A stretch of DNA of 64,000 nucleotides, taken from the NCBI GenBank assembly GCA_021234155.1, contig JAJEKV010000087.1, positions 2,661,242 to 2,725,241 on the forward strand. Reading direction: 5' to 3'. Within the stretch, counting starts at the first letter, position 1. The number at the start of each line of letters is the position of its first letter. Origin of the DNA: Isoetes taiwanensis (Eukaryota > Streptophyta > Lycopodiopsida > Isoetales > Isoetaceae). A program made the translations under genes and the position numbers. The notes under the pieces were generated by a model, which ran no database searches, was not told the DNA's origin, and was given only the letters and a program-made list of their open reading frames with translations. Positions 10,622 to 22,742 of the stretch are shown here, in pieces.

Positions 10622-12279
10622 TGAAGTGAAGGAAGGCGATCGATCCTGGCGAGTCGGAATCCACGGTGCACATGAGAACATAGTATGAAACACCTTCCAC
10701 ATTTATGCGGTTTGCAAAGACACAAATACATCGAAAGCGACTTCGGTGTCATCTAAACCCAGCCTCCTCCTCGCATACAAAACATCCACATCACTTTCGG
10801 CTTCAACCACGAGGCAATATGATCACGTGGGCTCCAAACTTTTAGAGACCATTCTCCACAATGTTTAATGTTCTCACAATTCAACCAATTGAAGTTCATG
10901 CAAGCATCACAAAAGCCGCGAGTGGTGCGCATAGCAACTTTATTGGATCTCTTTGGGTTTATAGTTGACCGCGGAATCTGGCGAGTGCGGGTAAAGTCTT
11001 GCAATTGAATGCTTTGCTTTGTTCACATCTGTTTTCCAACCTCCCAAAACACCCTTTCACAATCAGATTCCTTGGCCCTTAAAAGCTGCACAAAATTTTT
11101 TTTACTTTTATCAGCGGCATGCCATTTTGTTTTCTCTGCTTCGGCTCTCAAGCCACAACTTTGCTATACCAGCCTACCGCCATCATGTGTGCCTTTCCAT
11201 GGCGGATCAAAGAAATTCTATATCACTTTCGAATTTTATTTTCAACATAGTATCTCACAGTTCCATACCATGCGGGTGCGATTTGAATTGAGATGCACAA
11301 CCATCCAGACCACACATAATGAAGGTTTATGTGTCCACCTCCATTATTTTTAAGCCACCCCAAATGTAATTTAAAACCATGTTGCACAAAATGAGTGTCA
11401 TGCTTCATGTCATCACGAAACATAGAAATGCCTTTTTTTTTAAGCTTACCTTCTATTTTCATCATTGAAATATGGACCAAAATACTAATTTGATCAGGAT
11501 TCCAATGCTTTCGGATTGCACTTACGTCCATTTGGTTTCAATGTGTAGTTCTCTGCAAAGTCAACAACGGACAACACACTATTATCAGGGAGTTTCTCAA
11601 CACATCTTTTAAAATTTTTTTTTCTGCTAGTGTCTTTGTAAAGTTATGATCGTAAACTTAGCAAGCTGATTTTTCATGTTCTTTAACAAAGCAGATATTT
11701 TGTCATTCGATCAACTAATCTAAGCCTTACGGATGTACCTTTTTGGATGGCTCATTGACATATGCATATACTTGCCGGTCCACATTACGAATTCCATCTT
11801 CCTCGTTTGGGCCGGATGTCTAATTTCTTCACTCCACATTCATCACATTCACCTTTGATGCATTTTAGTTTATGCCATTCATCAGTCACATATTTTCATA
11901 AGCTGTTGACCTTCACAAGATACTAACATTATCAAAAGTCTTCTTGTTTGCTTGACATACTCCATTGTTTTGTTGGGATGCCACAACTGCGGCGGCAAGT
12001 GCAATTAACATGTAGGGATCTCCTCATATCATTGAAGGCCTTTACGTACAAATCGCTTGCTCATGTTTGACACAACAACATGTGTTTCTCTCCTTCAATT
12101 TCCTTATGCAATCGGGTTTGGATACTTTCGAGCTGTCGAAGGCAAATTTTGGTATCGGGATTACGATATACAAGCTGTTGATAAAGCTCGGGGTTGCAAT
12201 AACAAAAGCATTAAAGACCATGTTAGCAAAATGATGTCGGCAACCAGATGCCAAAAGAGTATTAAACTATACTATTGTA

Positions 12280-12540
12280 CAATTAATGTATGTTCTATGT
12301 ACATAAAATGTCCATCCAACAGTTCCACTGATCTGTTACTGTACATCTAATGTACATCTAATGTACATCAGTACATCTAATGTACAGCCAACAGTTCCAC
12401 TGATCTGTTACTGTACATCCAATGTACATCCAATGTACATCCAGTGTACATCTAATGTACATCTAATTAATGTTCCAATATTAGTACATCACATTAATGT
12501 TACAATATTAGTACAACTAATGTACATATGTATGATTTGT
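12280..12540. repeat. GTACATC tandem array
   Basis: Tandem and near-tandem copies of TGTACATCTAA / TGTACATCCAA are present. A longer unit, ACAGTTCCACTGATCTGTTA, is repeated at about 12319 and 12390. It lies in the presumed intron of the transposase-like gene. Confidence 0.85.
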
Positions 12541-12629
12541 TTGGCTTCATTACCTGAAAGTACACTAAAAAGCACACTTTCATTATAATGGGAAAAATTT
12601 TAGTAAACTGGAATTTTTTTATTTTGGGG

Positions 12630-12895
12630 GTTGTATAGACCTTATGCAGGGGTTGTATACACGTGTATAGTACCCTGTATCATAGACCTTATGCAGGGGT
12701 TGTATACACCACCATGAAATATTTAGAAAACATATTTACTCGGAATCATACACCTTCTGCATGTGTTAGGTACACAGGTATGACACCCATGTATCATACA
12801 TATATTTTTAAGATACATGAATAGATTTATAGACCTTCTGCAGGTGTATGATACACGTGAGTAGTACTCATGTATCATACATATGTTTGTAGCAT
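12630..12895. repeat. Repeats of a TATAGACCTTATGCAGG unit
   Basis: The unit GACCTTATGCAGGGGTTGTA followed by TACAC occurs at about 12647 and 12685. Diverged copies (ACCTTCTGCATGTG, GACCTTCTGCAGGTG) lie at about 12750 and 12833. Between them are self-complementary GTATGATACA/TGTATCATAC words, so the segment can fold repeatedly. Confidence 0.8.
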
Positions 12896-13079
12896 ACAAG
12901 CCTCAACCAGTCTTACATCCTTCTTTGGCAGGCGAATAAATGCACCCTCTTTTGCTTCACCAATGTTATCACACTTTTGACATATGATTGGAAGTTCAAT
13001 AGATGGCACCACAGATTTCGTGATCTCTGTTGCTACATTCAATGGATCAACATCCTTGCCATGAAGGGTGGCTCTCTTT

Positions 13080-13690
13080 ACCCCAAATGGCATGTATAAT
13101 TGCCCTCGTTGGCGCTCCCCAAATGGCTCCATGGGAGGTGTCCCAGGGGGGGTATGCCCCCCCCCCTCCCCTCCTCCCCCCCCCCTCCCCAACCCCCATT
13201 TTGGGGTATATCTCTCCCCTAGCAACCACCCGAAATGGGGATATACCTGCCCCCCCCCCCAAATGGCCATATGGGGGTATACCTACCCCAAAAAATTAAA
13301 AAAAAAAAAAAAGGGATGCAAATGAAGCCATGAAAGCCATTTGTGGTGCCATTGCATCCTCAAAGGTGCCATATGGGGTATACACTGCCCCCCATGGCAC
13401 CCCAAATGGCACTATTTGAGGGGTATACACTGCCCCCCTCGGCACCCCCAAATGGCCATGGAGCCATTTGAGGGGCTCTAAATGGCACCCCAAATGGCTC
13501 CATAGCGCCATTTGGGGGTATCTCCTACCCTCTCGGCACCCTCCAAATGAAGCCATTTGGGTGGTATACACGGCACTCCCCAAATAAGCCATTTGGGTGG
13601 TATACCCCCCCCCTGGCACCCCAAATAAGCCATGAAGCCATTTGAGGGCTCAAATGGCGCCCCAAATGGCTCCATTTGGATTTATACATG
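13080..13690. repeat. Array of AAATGGC/GCCATTT words with GGGGTATAC
   Basis: About twenty copies of GCCATTTGGGG or CCCCAAATGGC occur, often paired head to head, and commonly followed by GGTATACxxxxCCCC. Poly-C runs of 9-11 bases lie at about 13147-13190 and 13251-13260. The units differ in order and orientation rather than forming a clean tandem. Open frames across it (Gly/Pro-rich) are compositional. Confidence 0.85.
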
Positions 13691-14159
13691 TGATGAATGG
13701 CTCTAACAAAAGGCGATGCATATAGAAAGACTTACACAGGTATGGTAGTCACCATTTTGGTGAAAAAACTATGGCCGGCCCGGAGTATATGGATCTTGTA
13801 AGAATATTGCGGTAGCCTCAAAAGAAAGCCCAAAAACCACGTGCAAGCGACTAATGTTACACGAAAATAAATGGCGCAAGAAGCCGCCTAGAAGTGCGTC
13901 GGTATGGAACCATCGAAGACCACGCATCCGCCTATAGAAGGATCTATACAAAGCGCCTAAAGAAATGATATGTCGGCGGCAACAACAAATTTGGGATTTC
14001 AAATTTTGAATTTCAAATTTTGGTAGTGAGGAGGGCTTTCAAATTGGCGGTGGAGGGTTTCAAATTTGGGGGCATTTTTAAATTTCGCCCACCTTCCACG
14101 AGCTTTGCCATACCCACCATGACGCCACCTACATTCCATTTTGCTTCCGCCGCTGCTAT

Positions 14160-14375
14160 TTGCCGGCGCCGGCTTCGCTGCCCGGTGGCGCGCTACTAGA
14201 TGGCCTATTGGACCTAACGCCAGCGCCTGCTGCTAGATGGCCTAGCGCCGCCTGCTGCTAGATGGCCAGCGGCGCCTGCTGCTAGATGGCCCATTGGACC
14301 TAGCGCCAACGCCAGCGCCTGCAGCTAGATGGCCTAGCGCCTAGTGCCAATGCTAGCGCCACCGCTTAGCGCCTT
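14160..14375. repeat. GC-rich minisatellite, CTAGATGGCC / TAGCGCC
   Basis: The unit GCTGCTAGATGGCC plus a TAGCGCCxGCGCCT block is repeated about five times with internal rearrangement. It is strikingly GC-rich against AT-rich flanks. It contains GATGGCC and GGCGCC self-complementary words, like the neighbouring AAATGGC array. Confidence 0.8.
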
Positions 14376-14509
14376 TGTTTTCATCACTCTAGACACTAAA
14401 GATATCAAGAATCATGAAGGCAAGTCTCCAAGGCAAAGGTAGGTCTTCTTTTACTTGATTTTTTAGTTTTCCTAGTCAAATAGCACCAGTTTCTTGAATA
14501 TATGTTTGC

Positions 14510-15110
14510 TTGATGCATATTGAGGATGCAAATGGCATGCATCCTTAGCATGATCTGCTTTATTAAATACATGTTGAGGAATCCAAAGGGCGCCATGGCG
14601 CCATTTGCATTCACCACCATGCATTTGGTCCAGATGTTATATCAAATGCATGCTGTGGATGCCTCATCATGTTTGGAAATGGCACCTTGAGGATGCAAAT
14701 GGCACCATGGCGCCATTTGCACCCGCAACACCAAAAAAAATTATAATTTAATTTTATTTATTATTATTTTTTTTTTTGCGGGTGTTGCAGGTGCAAATAA
14801 GCCATGTAAAGCCATTTGCACTCTCAATGTGCCATTTTTTCAACCTTTGAGGATGCAAATGGCGTCCTTAGCATGCTTAAGAATGGCACCTTGAGGGGTG
14901 CAAATGAAAGCCATAAAGCCATTTGCACCAAACCTTTTTTTTTGAGGGGGTTTTTTTTTTGGGTCTTTGGGGTGTAAATGGCACCATGTTGCATCCTCAA
15001 GGTGCCATTTCCAAGCATGCTGAGAATGCAAATGGCACCATTTGCATTCACTAGCATGCAAAAAATATGTTGAGGATGCATTCACCCGGCATGCATTTGG
15101 TGCGCTATAG
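14510..15110. repeat. Dispersed GATGCAAATGGC / GCCATTTGCA fold-back words
   Basis: Roughly ten copies of GATGCAAATGGC and its complement are arranged so that neighbouring copies can pair, for example TGCAAATGGCACCATGG facing CGCCATTTGCA. GAGGATGCA and CTTGAGG words are interleaved. There is no coding potential. Confidence 0.8.
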
Positions 15111-16816
15111 CAAATGCGTTCGGTATGCCGGAGATTTCTTGGTGGAGTAAGCCTTAAGTCCAACTTGGTACCAGCGAAGATTTTTAGTCGCGATGAGATT
15201 CAAAATCGCGACACAACTTTGTGAAGAGGCATTTAGTGGGGCGAGGGATTTGACATTCTTATGAATGTTGGCAAAGAAAAGCATGATCCTACTAATGGCG
15301 GTGATTCAATTGACAACAAATTTAAGTAATTTAGCTTCATAAACAAATTTTCTTGATGTGTAAATTTGTCAATTTTAGAAGTTAATGATGCCCTTCTTCC
15401 TGTAAAATAGGTAAAACTTGCTAACTTAAGTTGCAGTATTTTTTTTTTGGTTGTCCCAGATATTAATGGCCAATAAATGGCACTTTAGATGCATTTTTTT
15501 TGCTAAATGGCGCCATAATTGCTCAAAAAATCGTCATAAAATGGATTAAAAAGGATTTTCATCCCTAATTGGAATCACGAAATTTCTCATTTTAATGAAA
15601 TTGTGCTTTAAAATGTAAAATGATGTAATTTTGATATTCAAGTACATGTAAATGCAGCTGCATGGACATGTAAGTGTTAATGGATGTACATCTAAAAAGT
15701 ACCTAATAGCACATCACTGCAAGATTTCTGCTACTATGTAAACAATGTAAAAATGTAAACAATGTAAAATGCAATACATTTCATGAAAACCATGTGTATT
15801 CATTAACAGGTCACTTTCGAACGAGAACTAGAATGCTGGGAAAGAAAGTCATGAAAGAATTTTGGAAGAAAACATAATCTCCAAAACTGAATTGATTCAA
15901 TTACAAGAGCAAACCTGTGAGATATCAATGTATTGTATTGCTTGTGTTCTCCTCTTCATGACATCTCTAACCTTTGGTGAAACTTTAGTATTGTCAAGCC
16001 AAAATTCACAGAACGACATTTGATTGAATCATCGATTCTATTTGATCTTGGCATCCTTCACCTTAAAGCCCATACATTTGCTCCACTTAATGACATTATC
16101 TTCCTTCTTCTTTGCAGCTTTGGATAAATTTCTTGGCTGTATCTTTAGCAATTTTGAAGAAACATTCTTGTTTATATCTCCTTTTTTCCAACAATCATTG
16201 ATAACGGTGAATGTTTTGTAGCCAATTTATCTTTGCTATTAGCGGACTTTACTTCTTGAAGCCCATCTTTCAAGTTTCGATCATTGATTTCATAACAATA
16301 ACCCGGAAGGATTTCCAATTCTGGGTTCGAAAAAAGAAAAAAGCTGTCATCTTGCAACAAGCGAGCACAAAAACTAATCTTTGATCACGGAATGGCGTTT
16401 GCCGCAAGCGAGGATGCAATCCGATTTTGTCAACCATATTTGCTTTATTTGTTTTGTGGCATAACACTGGCCAATTTCGGCATACTTGCGCTTAGAACCA
16501 TCACTTCCATTGGAATTCTCACCCTCCATGAACAGATTGAAATTGATTTGTATTTCTTGTAGATTCAATTGGCATGTGTTTGCTTCTGGAATTCGTTCGG
16601 TGTTCGTCCTGTGAAAGGGGGGAATTTCGGAAAGGGAGGGACGGATCCATTCGAATTGGTTCGGTGGTTAACCAAGAATTTCGGGAGGAATGTCAGGGAT
16701 GATCTTGCAATCATTGCATATCTGACACAAAACGACAAATGATAGTATCTTGATGTACATCTAAAATGTACCCCAAAAAAGCACAAATTCGTCCTTCAAT
16801 TCAGTACGATGTACGT

Positions 16817-16838
16817 ACACCCTTTCATGCTTTTACCC
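16817..16838 (-). repeat. Right 22-bp inverted repeat
   Basis: Exact reverse complement of 7885-7906, followed by a second, shorter polypyrimidine tract. Confidence 0.85.
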
Positions 16839-16975
16839 TTTCCTTTCCTTTTTTTCTGTGCTCTTTTCCCTTTTATTTTTCCTTTTCCTTCTTTCCTTTT
16901 TCCCTGTGCCTTTTTTCCTTTCACTTTGCCCTTTTCTCCTCTCTTTTCATTTTCCCTTTCCCTTTTCAAAGCATG
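16839..16975 (+). repeat. Short polypyrimidine tract
   Basis: A C/T-only stretch resembling the 6612-7884 tract in composition and in words such as CTGTGC(C/T)CTTTT. Both lie just outside an inverted repeat. Confidence 0.8.
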
Positions 16976-18000
16976 GCCAATCACGGCGGTAGGAAGTCGT
17001 GCGATAAATCTCATCCTTCGAATGCAATTAGATGATCTCAACCATACAAATTAGGGTTTGATTCATGACATACGCTAAAACTTTATAATATAAGATAATC
17101 TTGGATGCCTACTGTTTTGCTTAAGGTATATAAGATCAACAATACAGAAAATATAGGGAGTATTGAATCTTGATTAAAGATAAAAAAATATGTGACTGGA
17201 TTTGACAAAATAGTTATGAAATGATAAATTATACAGGTTAAACAATAGTTTAACAATACATGGAAAGATTGTAGGGAAGAAAAATACATAAGGATGTAAG
17301 AAGGCAGTAAATCCTTCTGGACTACTTAGTCCTGTATTAATTTAAAGAATATATTACATGCTTGTGTAGAAAAGATGGTAGTAACTTTTCTAAGTCAATT
17401 TGACTTTAAGCCATTGTTGGGTGTACTGTCTTTGGTTTGCTCAGCTAATGTACAGGATGATAAGGTTATCAAGGGATTGACCGAGATAACTTGGACTTCT
17501 AGTATGGTTGTTGGCCTAGGCTAGTTGTTCCCGGATTTTTTTTTTTCCATTAACAGGGTCATAATTAGATTAAGTTATAGTCTAAGTGGTAGAAATAATA
17601 TAGTCAAAGGAAACCTTCTAATAATTTGAGCTCAAATTGTTCATGAACCGCACCTTTCAAGTGAAAATTGAACGAGAAATTGCTCAAAAGAAAGCTTGAA
17701 AGAAAATGGTGCGAAATGACCAATATTTGGCCCAAAAGAAATAGGAAATTTCATGAAATAGTTAAATGATTAAGAAAAGTACGTTAATTAATAATCTATA
17801 GTTATAATAAATTTACTCTTAAAAGTAGCCCCAAAAATCTTTGGAAGCACATCTACTCTTTAGAAGTTCCCAAATTGTAGCCTGAACCTCTCTTTTGTTT
17901 TTGTAAAGCGAATTATAAGCTAATCTCCGAAGCTGTCATAGAGTGGGCACCGAACAAACAGTATGCGAGATCGATCAACCCGAAGGTGCCGCGGATAGAC
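16976..18000. other. No gene seen
   Basis: AT-rich DNA with no recognisable coding, RNA or repeat feature. Confidence 0.5.
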
Positions 18001-18047
18001 ACAGTCGACTATCAAGGGATGAAAGATCTCTCTAAGAGGTCATCCTC

Positions 18048-18307
18048 AAAGAAGCCGTTGTTGGAAGGACAAAACAGGTAGCCAGGAAGATTGGAAGCTT
18101 CAGCTTGCATCCGAATGTTGAAGCACTCGTGGCAGGCGGCAGTAAATGAATTCTTGAGGCCTTGCAGCCTAGTCCAGACGATGAACCTAGCTACTCAAGC
18201 TCTTCAGACGAATCGTATCACTCTTGGAGGAGCAGCGACTTAGCACTTCAGGTGAATGATCACGAGGCTGGGGAGAAATTGAGATTGTAGTGTCCGCTTC
18301 TAAAGTT
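18048..18307 (+). pseudogene. Histone H3-like pseudogene copy A, 5' part
   Basis: The frame through 18066-18089 reads RTKQVARK, matching the H3 tail ARTKQTARKS at seven of eight positions. It continues KIGSFSLHPNVEALVAGGSK to a TGA, then an acidic Ser-rich stretch (PSPDDEPSYSSSSDESYHSW), and stops at TAG 18288-18290. The sequence from about 18242 to the LINE is repeated at 35375-35441, where it runs on without interruption into the remaining H3-like region. This part and 26768-27692 are therefore one gene split by the LINE. The H3 tail match is short, and its weight comes from the histone fold found across the insertion. Confidence 0.5.
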
Positions 18308-18372
18308 TTTTTTTTTTTTTTTTTTGAGGGTAAGATTATGGTATATTAAATTATAAAATAGAATACAAAGTT

Positions 18373-21300
18373 TTAGCCAAGGGCCAGCCTTTGCAAGCTG
18401 GCGGTCGTATCATCCCTAGAGACCCAATGACATTTGAAGAACATGTAGAATCCTTGTATGTGACCAATCCTGTCCAGATCCGTGTTATAATTTCGCCCAA
18501 ACTTCTTATGATGGGCTAAAGCCATAAGTGCTACCTCGACGTTGAAGGTGTTCTTCAACCTATCCAAAGAAAAGTGTTGTCCTCCTAACGCAATGCCACA
18601 CCTATGTTTCCATAAAGACCATAGTGCTATGTTCACCAACCAAAATTTTGAGACTATGTCCCCATCTGTTACCTCAATTATCCCGGCCATAGGCATTGTT
18701 GAATGCTAATTCTAATGAGAGGGCATACCCATACCCAAAACTCCCATATCTTGGGACAAAAAAAAAATAAATGTGATGTGGTTTTACGTGATATTGCATC
18801 CAGAGGGCATCTATCAATAGGGCAAATACCTTGTTGGTGAAGTCTCTCCATAGTGCTTAGACCCCCCTGCAATGCCAACCATCGGAAGAACTGTAGTTTC
18901 CTAGAACAGAGAGTAGCCCATGAACTAGTTAGCGGTTGTCTTGGGTTTGAGTGGGCCAATAGCTAACCTTCCGGTTTGCTTTTTAGGGGAACACGGACAA
19001 AGGAGGCGGTAGATAGTATTGACTATATATGTTTCCTCCTTGACAAGCCCAGCGATCACTAGGACCGTCTCGCGGACAAAGCATCCAAGGTACCACGTAA
19101 TTCCTTAAAAATCTTCCTATCTCCCTCCCCTACTCACGGGACTTTTCCTTTAAAAGCGGGACTAGGAAAGCCATCGTATACCATCCCAAAGGTGCCCAAC
19201 CTTGGTGATACTGATTGTCTCCACTTAGTAAAAATGCGAGGGTGTATGAGTGCAAGGGGAAGGTTATTTTGCGACCATATTGCGTGTATTCCAAAATATG
19301 CTCAACTTCCCGACCTCCCTTGGTGCATCTAACGGAACAAAAAGAGATTGAACTTTCAGCCAAGCCTCTAGAAGCTTCCTCATCTTTGGAGATGTGCACG
19401 GAGGCGATTTTATAGCTATAGAAGAAGGAGCCAAGTTCAAGACGGGGTAAGGATGGCTTACCTTTAAGCTTGCATTTTTGAAGCCAATGCTTAACAAAGT
19501 GCAGTGCAGGGGAGGAGCTATCATGCAATGCCCTCCATACATACCTTCCAGCCAATGCTTGAGCTTGAGTAGCCAGGTCCTTACAACCCAAACCACCGTC
19601 TCTCCTGTCAATACACATTTCAGACCAAGCCACTTTATGCATTCCTCCCCCCATATGAATTTCCTGATGATGGTTTGGATTTGATTGTAAACACCTTTCT
19701 GAGCCACAATAACCGAGGAGTAGTAGACATGAGATGCTGCGAGTGGCCTTTGCTACTGCTATCCTGCCAGCGGTAGAGAGACCTTTGTATGACCATAGTT
19801 GGACCTTTTTCCTGAGATTGTCCAGGATGGGAGTCCACATCCCTTTCAGATTATCAGAAAGAACCAAGGGTAGCCCTAGCAGTGAAGTGGCCTCATTTTT
19901 AAGAACTCGGAAGCCAAGGCCCTTAACTCTCGGATCAATATCCTCTTCAAAAGGCCATAGAACAGCACATTTTGCCACATTGAGATGTATCCCAGATATC
20001 AATCCAAATGCACCCAAAACTTCATAAAAAGACACAAAACTAGAGTCATCAAACCTGAGAAAGAAGAAGGTATCGTCCGCATATTGCATGATTGTGAGCT
20101 TGTTTGGAGAGTCTGGTAGCTGCAACCCAGTAAGAGTGCCTTCGGACACTTTGAGTGCTATCATTTTGGTAAGCAGGTTGGCTATGATTAAAAACAGATA
20201 AGGAGCCAGGGGACAGCCTTGTCTTATTCCCTTTCTCAAATGAAAGACCCCTGATGGTTGGCCATTAATAAGGACCGATCTTTGAGGCAAATTTATTTGG
20301 GGCCTAAGGCAAGCTCAACAAATGAAGCATCAAATCCCATGTGCAACATAATATCCTCAAGTCCTTTCCAGCGAAGGGTATCATAGGCCGTACGAAAGTC
20401 CAATTTGACAAACATACAATTTTGCTTAGAGACCTTGCACCAGTGTAGGCCCTCTCTAGCTGCCACAAAATTATCTAAAATGTGTCTACCTGGGGGGAAG
20501 GTCATGCTGCTCACATCCAATAATTTTAGCAAGGATAGGCTTTAGGCGGTTCGCAATTATCTTCATGATAATCTTGTAGAAGCGCATTGGTCGGTGCTAT
20601 AGGCCTCCACTCATTCGTTGGGGGCGGGTGACTTTAGGAATCAAGGAGATGAAACTGCGCACAAAATTTTGGATGCAAATATTTGGCTTCCCAAGCCCCC
20701 TAACTGCTTTTAGTAAAGGCAGGGCCAAGGAGGTCCCAAAATTCAACATAGAACTCCGAGGAAACCATCTGGACCAGGGGACTTACCTGGGGAGAGAGAG
20801 GAGAGAGTCCCAAAGATTTCGTTGTCTTCCAGATCACGCATTAAGCTCCTATTGTCATTCTGTGAGAGTTTCGTCCCCCACTGCACCTTCCAGTTCTGAA
20901 CTATGGTGTTATATGCAAGGGGGAGAGGATCTTCTTTGAACATGTCCTGGAAGGCACCCTTCACATATGTAGCAATGCCATCCTCTGTATCAATCTTTTT
21001 CTGTTGCTCATCCATAATAGATGTAATGCTAATTTCAGCCAATCGAGCCCCTGCAAGTCGGAAGAAGTGTTTGGAATTCTCATGGTCTACCTCAGTATAC
21101 CATTTGGTTTTAGACCTGACTGCCGCCCCCCTGGCCTCCTCCTCCTCAACCGCCTTAGCTCTGCCTTCAAGGTCAGCTTCCAGACAATGTAGGGCCGCAT
21201 TATGAGGGTCTGTTAAGAGGTCTTGCTTGATGGATCTAAGTTGATCATAAAGACTATTCTTGACCTTTCTGAACTCCAAGGCCCTCTCCCGCCCCCATTT

Positions 21301-22190
21301 TTTAATCCAGACCTTAATCATCCCCATCCTCTGAGTCCATGCCTTCATGCTTGGCAACCCATCCTCCTGGTGAGAGGAAGCAAGAAATGCTCGGAGAGAG
21401 TCACAGAAAGCAGGTTTCCCAAGCAGTGCAGTATTGAATTTGAAGGGGGTATTTCCAGTTCTACGAGTCGACGGAGCATCTTCAAAAGTTAGCTTTTGAG
21501 GAACATGATCAGATTGGGTAAAGGCTAGGTCCCCTTCTACAAAGCATCTATCAAAGAAAGCCGCTGATTTATTAGCAAGATAGAACCGATCCAGCAAGCA
21601 GTATACCCGGTCGTGCCCTTTCTGTTTGTTGGACCAGGAGAACGATGCATTCGACGGTGGAACCAAGGAGAATCCACCATTATCCAGTAATGAATTCCAT
21701 GAAGCACTCTCTTCAGCTGACAAATTCCTATGCAATCCAATTTTCTGGTCCCAGATATCGGTCATATTCAGATCACCTCCCATAAGCCAATTCTCAACAT
21801 CTTCTTGTAGAGCAATCCAAGTCTCAATCTCTTTCCACATAATGGTCCTTTCTGCTGAACATTGGAAGCATAAATATTGAGAAGGCCCCACTTACAACCC
21901 TATGTCTCAAAAACCACAGCCTGCCACCTCCCGTTCAAACTTTTAAACTGAAGTTTGACATTTTGCCCTCTCCAGAGCAAAGCAGTACCACCCTTCGTAC
22001 CTAAGGCTGGACATGTGAGTGAGTCATATTGTCCCCCTACCCAAGTGGCCAGAGACCGCGCCTCGAAATCGGGAAGTCTATGCTCTTGTACGAGAATGAT
22101 GTCTGCCGACATTGATCTTATTGCCGCAAGTACTCTGGCACGCTTAAGCGCACCCTTGATACCCCGTAGATTCCACGAAACCACTTTCAT
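18373..22190 (-). pseudogene. LINE ORF2: endonuclease, reverse transcriptase, zf-RVT
   Basis: It begins MKVVSWNLRGIKGALKRARV, the start of an APE-type endonuclease (WNLRG). QEHR is at about residue 36, GGDLNM near 21770, LDRFY near 21575 and SDH near 21510. The RT follows: GKSPGPDGF at about 20770, KLDFRTAYDTLRW at about 20400, GIRQGCPLAPYLFLI at about 20220 and the catalytic YADD at about 20084-20073. The C-terminal part holds a zf-RVT-like module (FFRWLALQGGLSTMERL ... HLFFFCPKIWEFW, 18900-18740). Stops at about 21892 and 20740, a shift near 20540-20290, one near 19650, and breaks in the C-terminal part inactivate it. Nicking and target-primed reverse transcription are known roles of the family. 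Confidence 0.92.
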
Positions 22191-22742
22191 GAGAGGTATC
22201 TGGCAAACAACTCTAGCAGATCATGCAGAGGCCAAGTATGCACCTCATGTATAGGTACATAGGACCAATCCTTGTCATTAACTAGAACACATTTATGTAT
22301 TGTACCCAAATAATAGTTGCTAGTAAGTGGAGATTTTTGTCGCATATTAGATATCCTTTTGACCACCCTAGGTGGCATGGCCCCCTTGCTCATTAAAGTT
22401 GAAGGTGTACCTTGTTCCCAATACCAAGTAGGTGGATGCTTGTCAATTCTGCCAATTTTACCACATTGAAATATCTGTTTTCTAGACGTCATATCTTTAG
22501 CCATAGTAATTGTGTGTTGCCTTGTCAATGTATTGTGTAGTTGGAGCAAGTAGTTGTAACTATAGAGTGTGATTAATTTGAAGTTGGCAATCTCATGAAA
22601 AGGGCATAGGAGTATTGTCAGCACAATTAAGATTAAGCCACATGCATAGGCATGAGGATATGTATTTAACTTATATATCCGCATATGTATTTTAGAGTGC
22701 AGTAGATACAAATACTAGGACTTGGAATAGTTTGCCAAGTCT

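Larger units (their letters stand above)
10620..16568 (-). pseudogene. DGCASQF-type transposase-like gene with repeat-filled intron
   Basis: Read on the minus strand. An N-terminal piece is at 16568-16172 (SKRKYAEIGQCYATKQIKQ). An exon at about 16019-15915 encodes FWLDNTKVSPKVRDVMKRR and ends at a CAG|GTTTGC donor. The track resumes near 12200 with NTCCCVKHEQAICT, then LKCIKGECDECG near 11850. At 11305-11279 is DGCASQFKS (preceded by HYVWS after a one-base slip), then WKGTHDGG near 11185 and CDACMNFNWLNC at about 10905-10870. The acidic DGxxSQF block followed by a GxxDG block and Cys pairs is the order seen in a widespread, poorly named eukaryotic transposase-like family. The 3.6 kb between the exons is filled by the word arrays listed separately. 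Frameshifts and stops are frequent. Catalytic role is inferred. Confidence 0.6.
7885..16838. mobile_element. Candidate 8.95-kb element bounded by 22-bp inverted repeats
   Basis: GGGTAAAAGCATGAAAGGG plus TGT at 7885-7906 recurs as an exact reverse complement at 16817-16838. Between them are a plus-strand broken gene (8002-10621) and a minus-strand transposase-like gene (16568-10620) that converge, plus arrays of short self-complementary words. Both inverted repeats abut polypyrimidine DNA on their outer sides, but in direct rather than inverted orientation. The repeat may therefore be the true terminus or only part of a dispersed motif. I could not find a clear target-site duplication. Confidence 0.5.

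Noticed and set aside
10304-10702. 132-codon minus-strand ORF
   Set aside because: Antisense to the Lys-rich spliced C-terminus of the plus-strand gene; only its far upstream part might belong to the transposase-like gene's end.
13030-13325. Gly/Pro-rich ORFs on both strands
   Set aside because: Generated by poly-C runs and the CCCCAAATGGC repeats.
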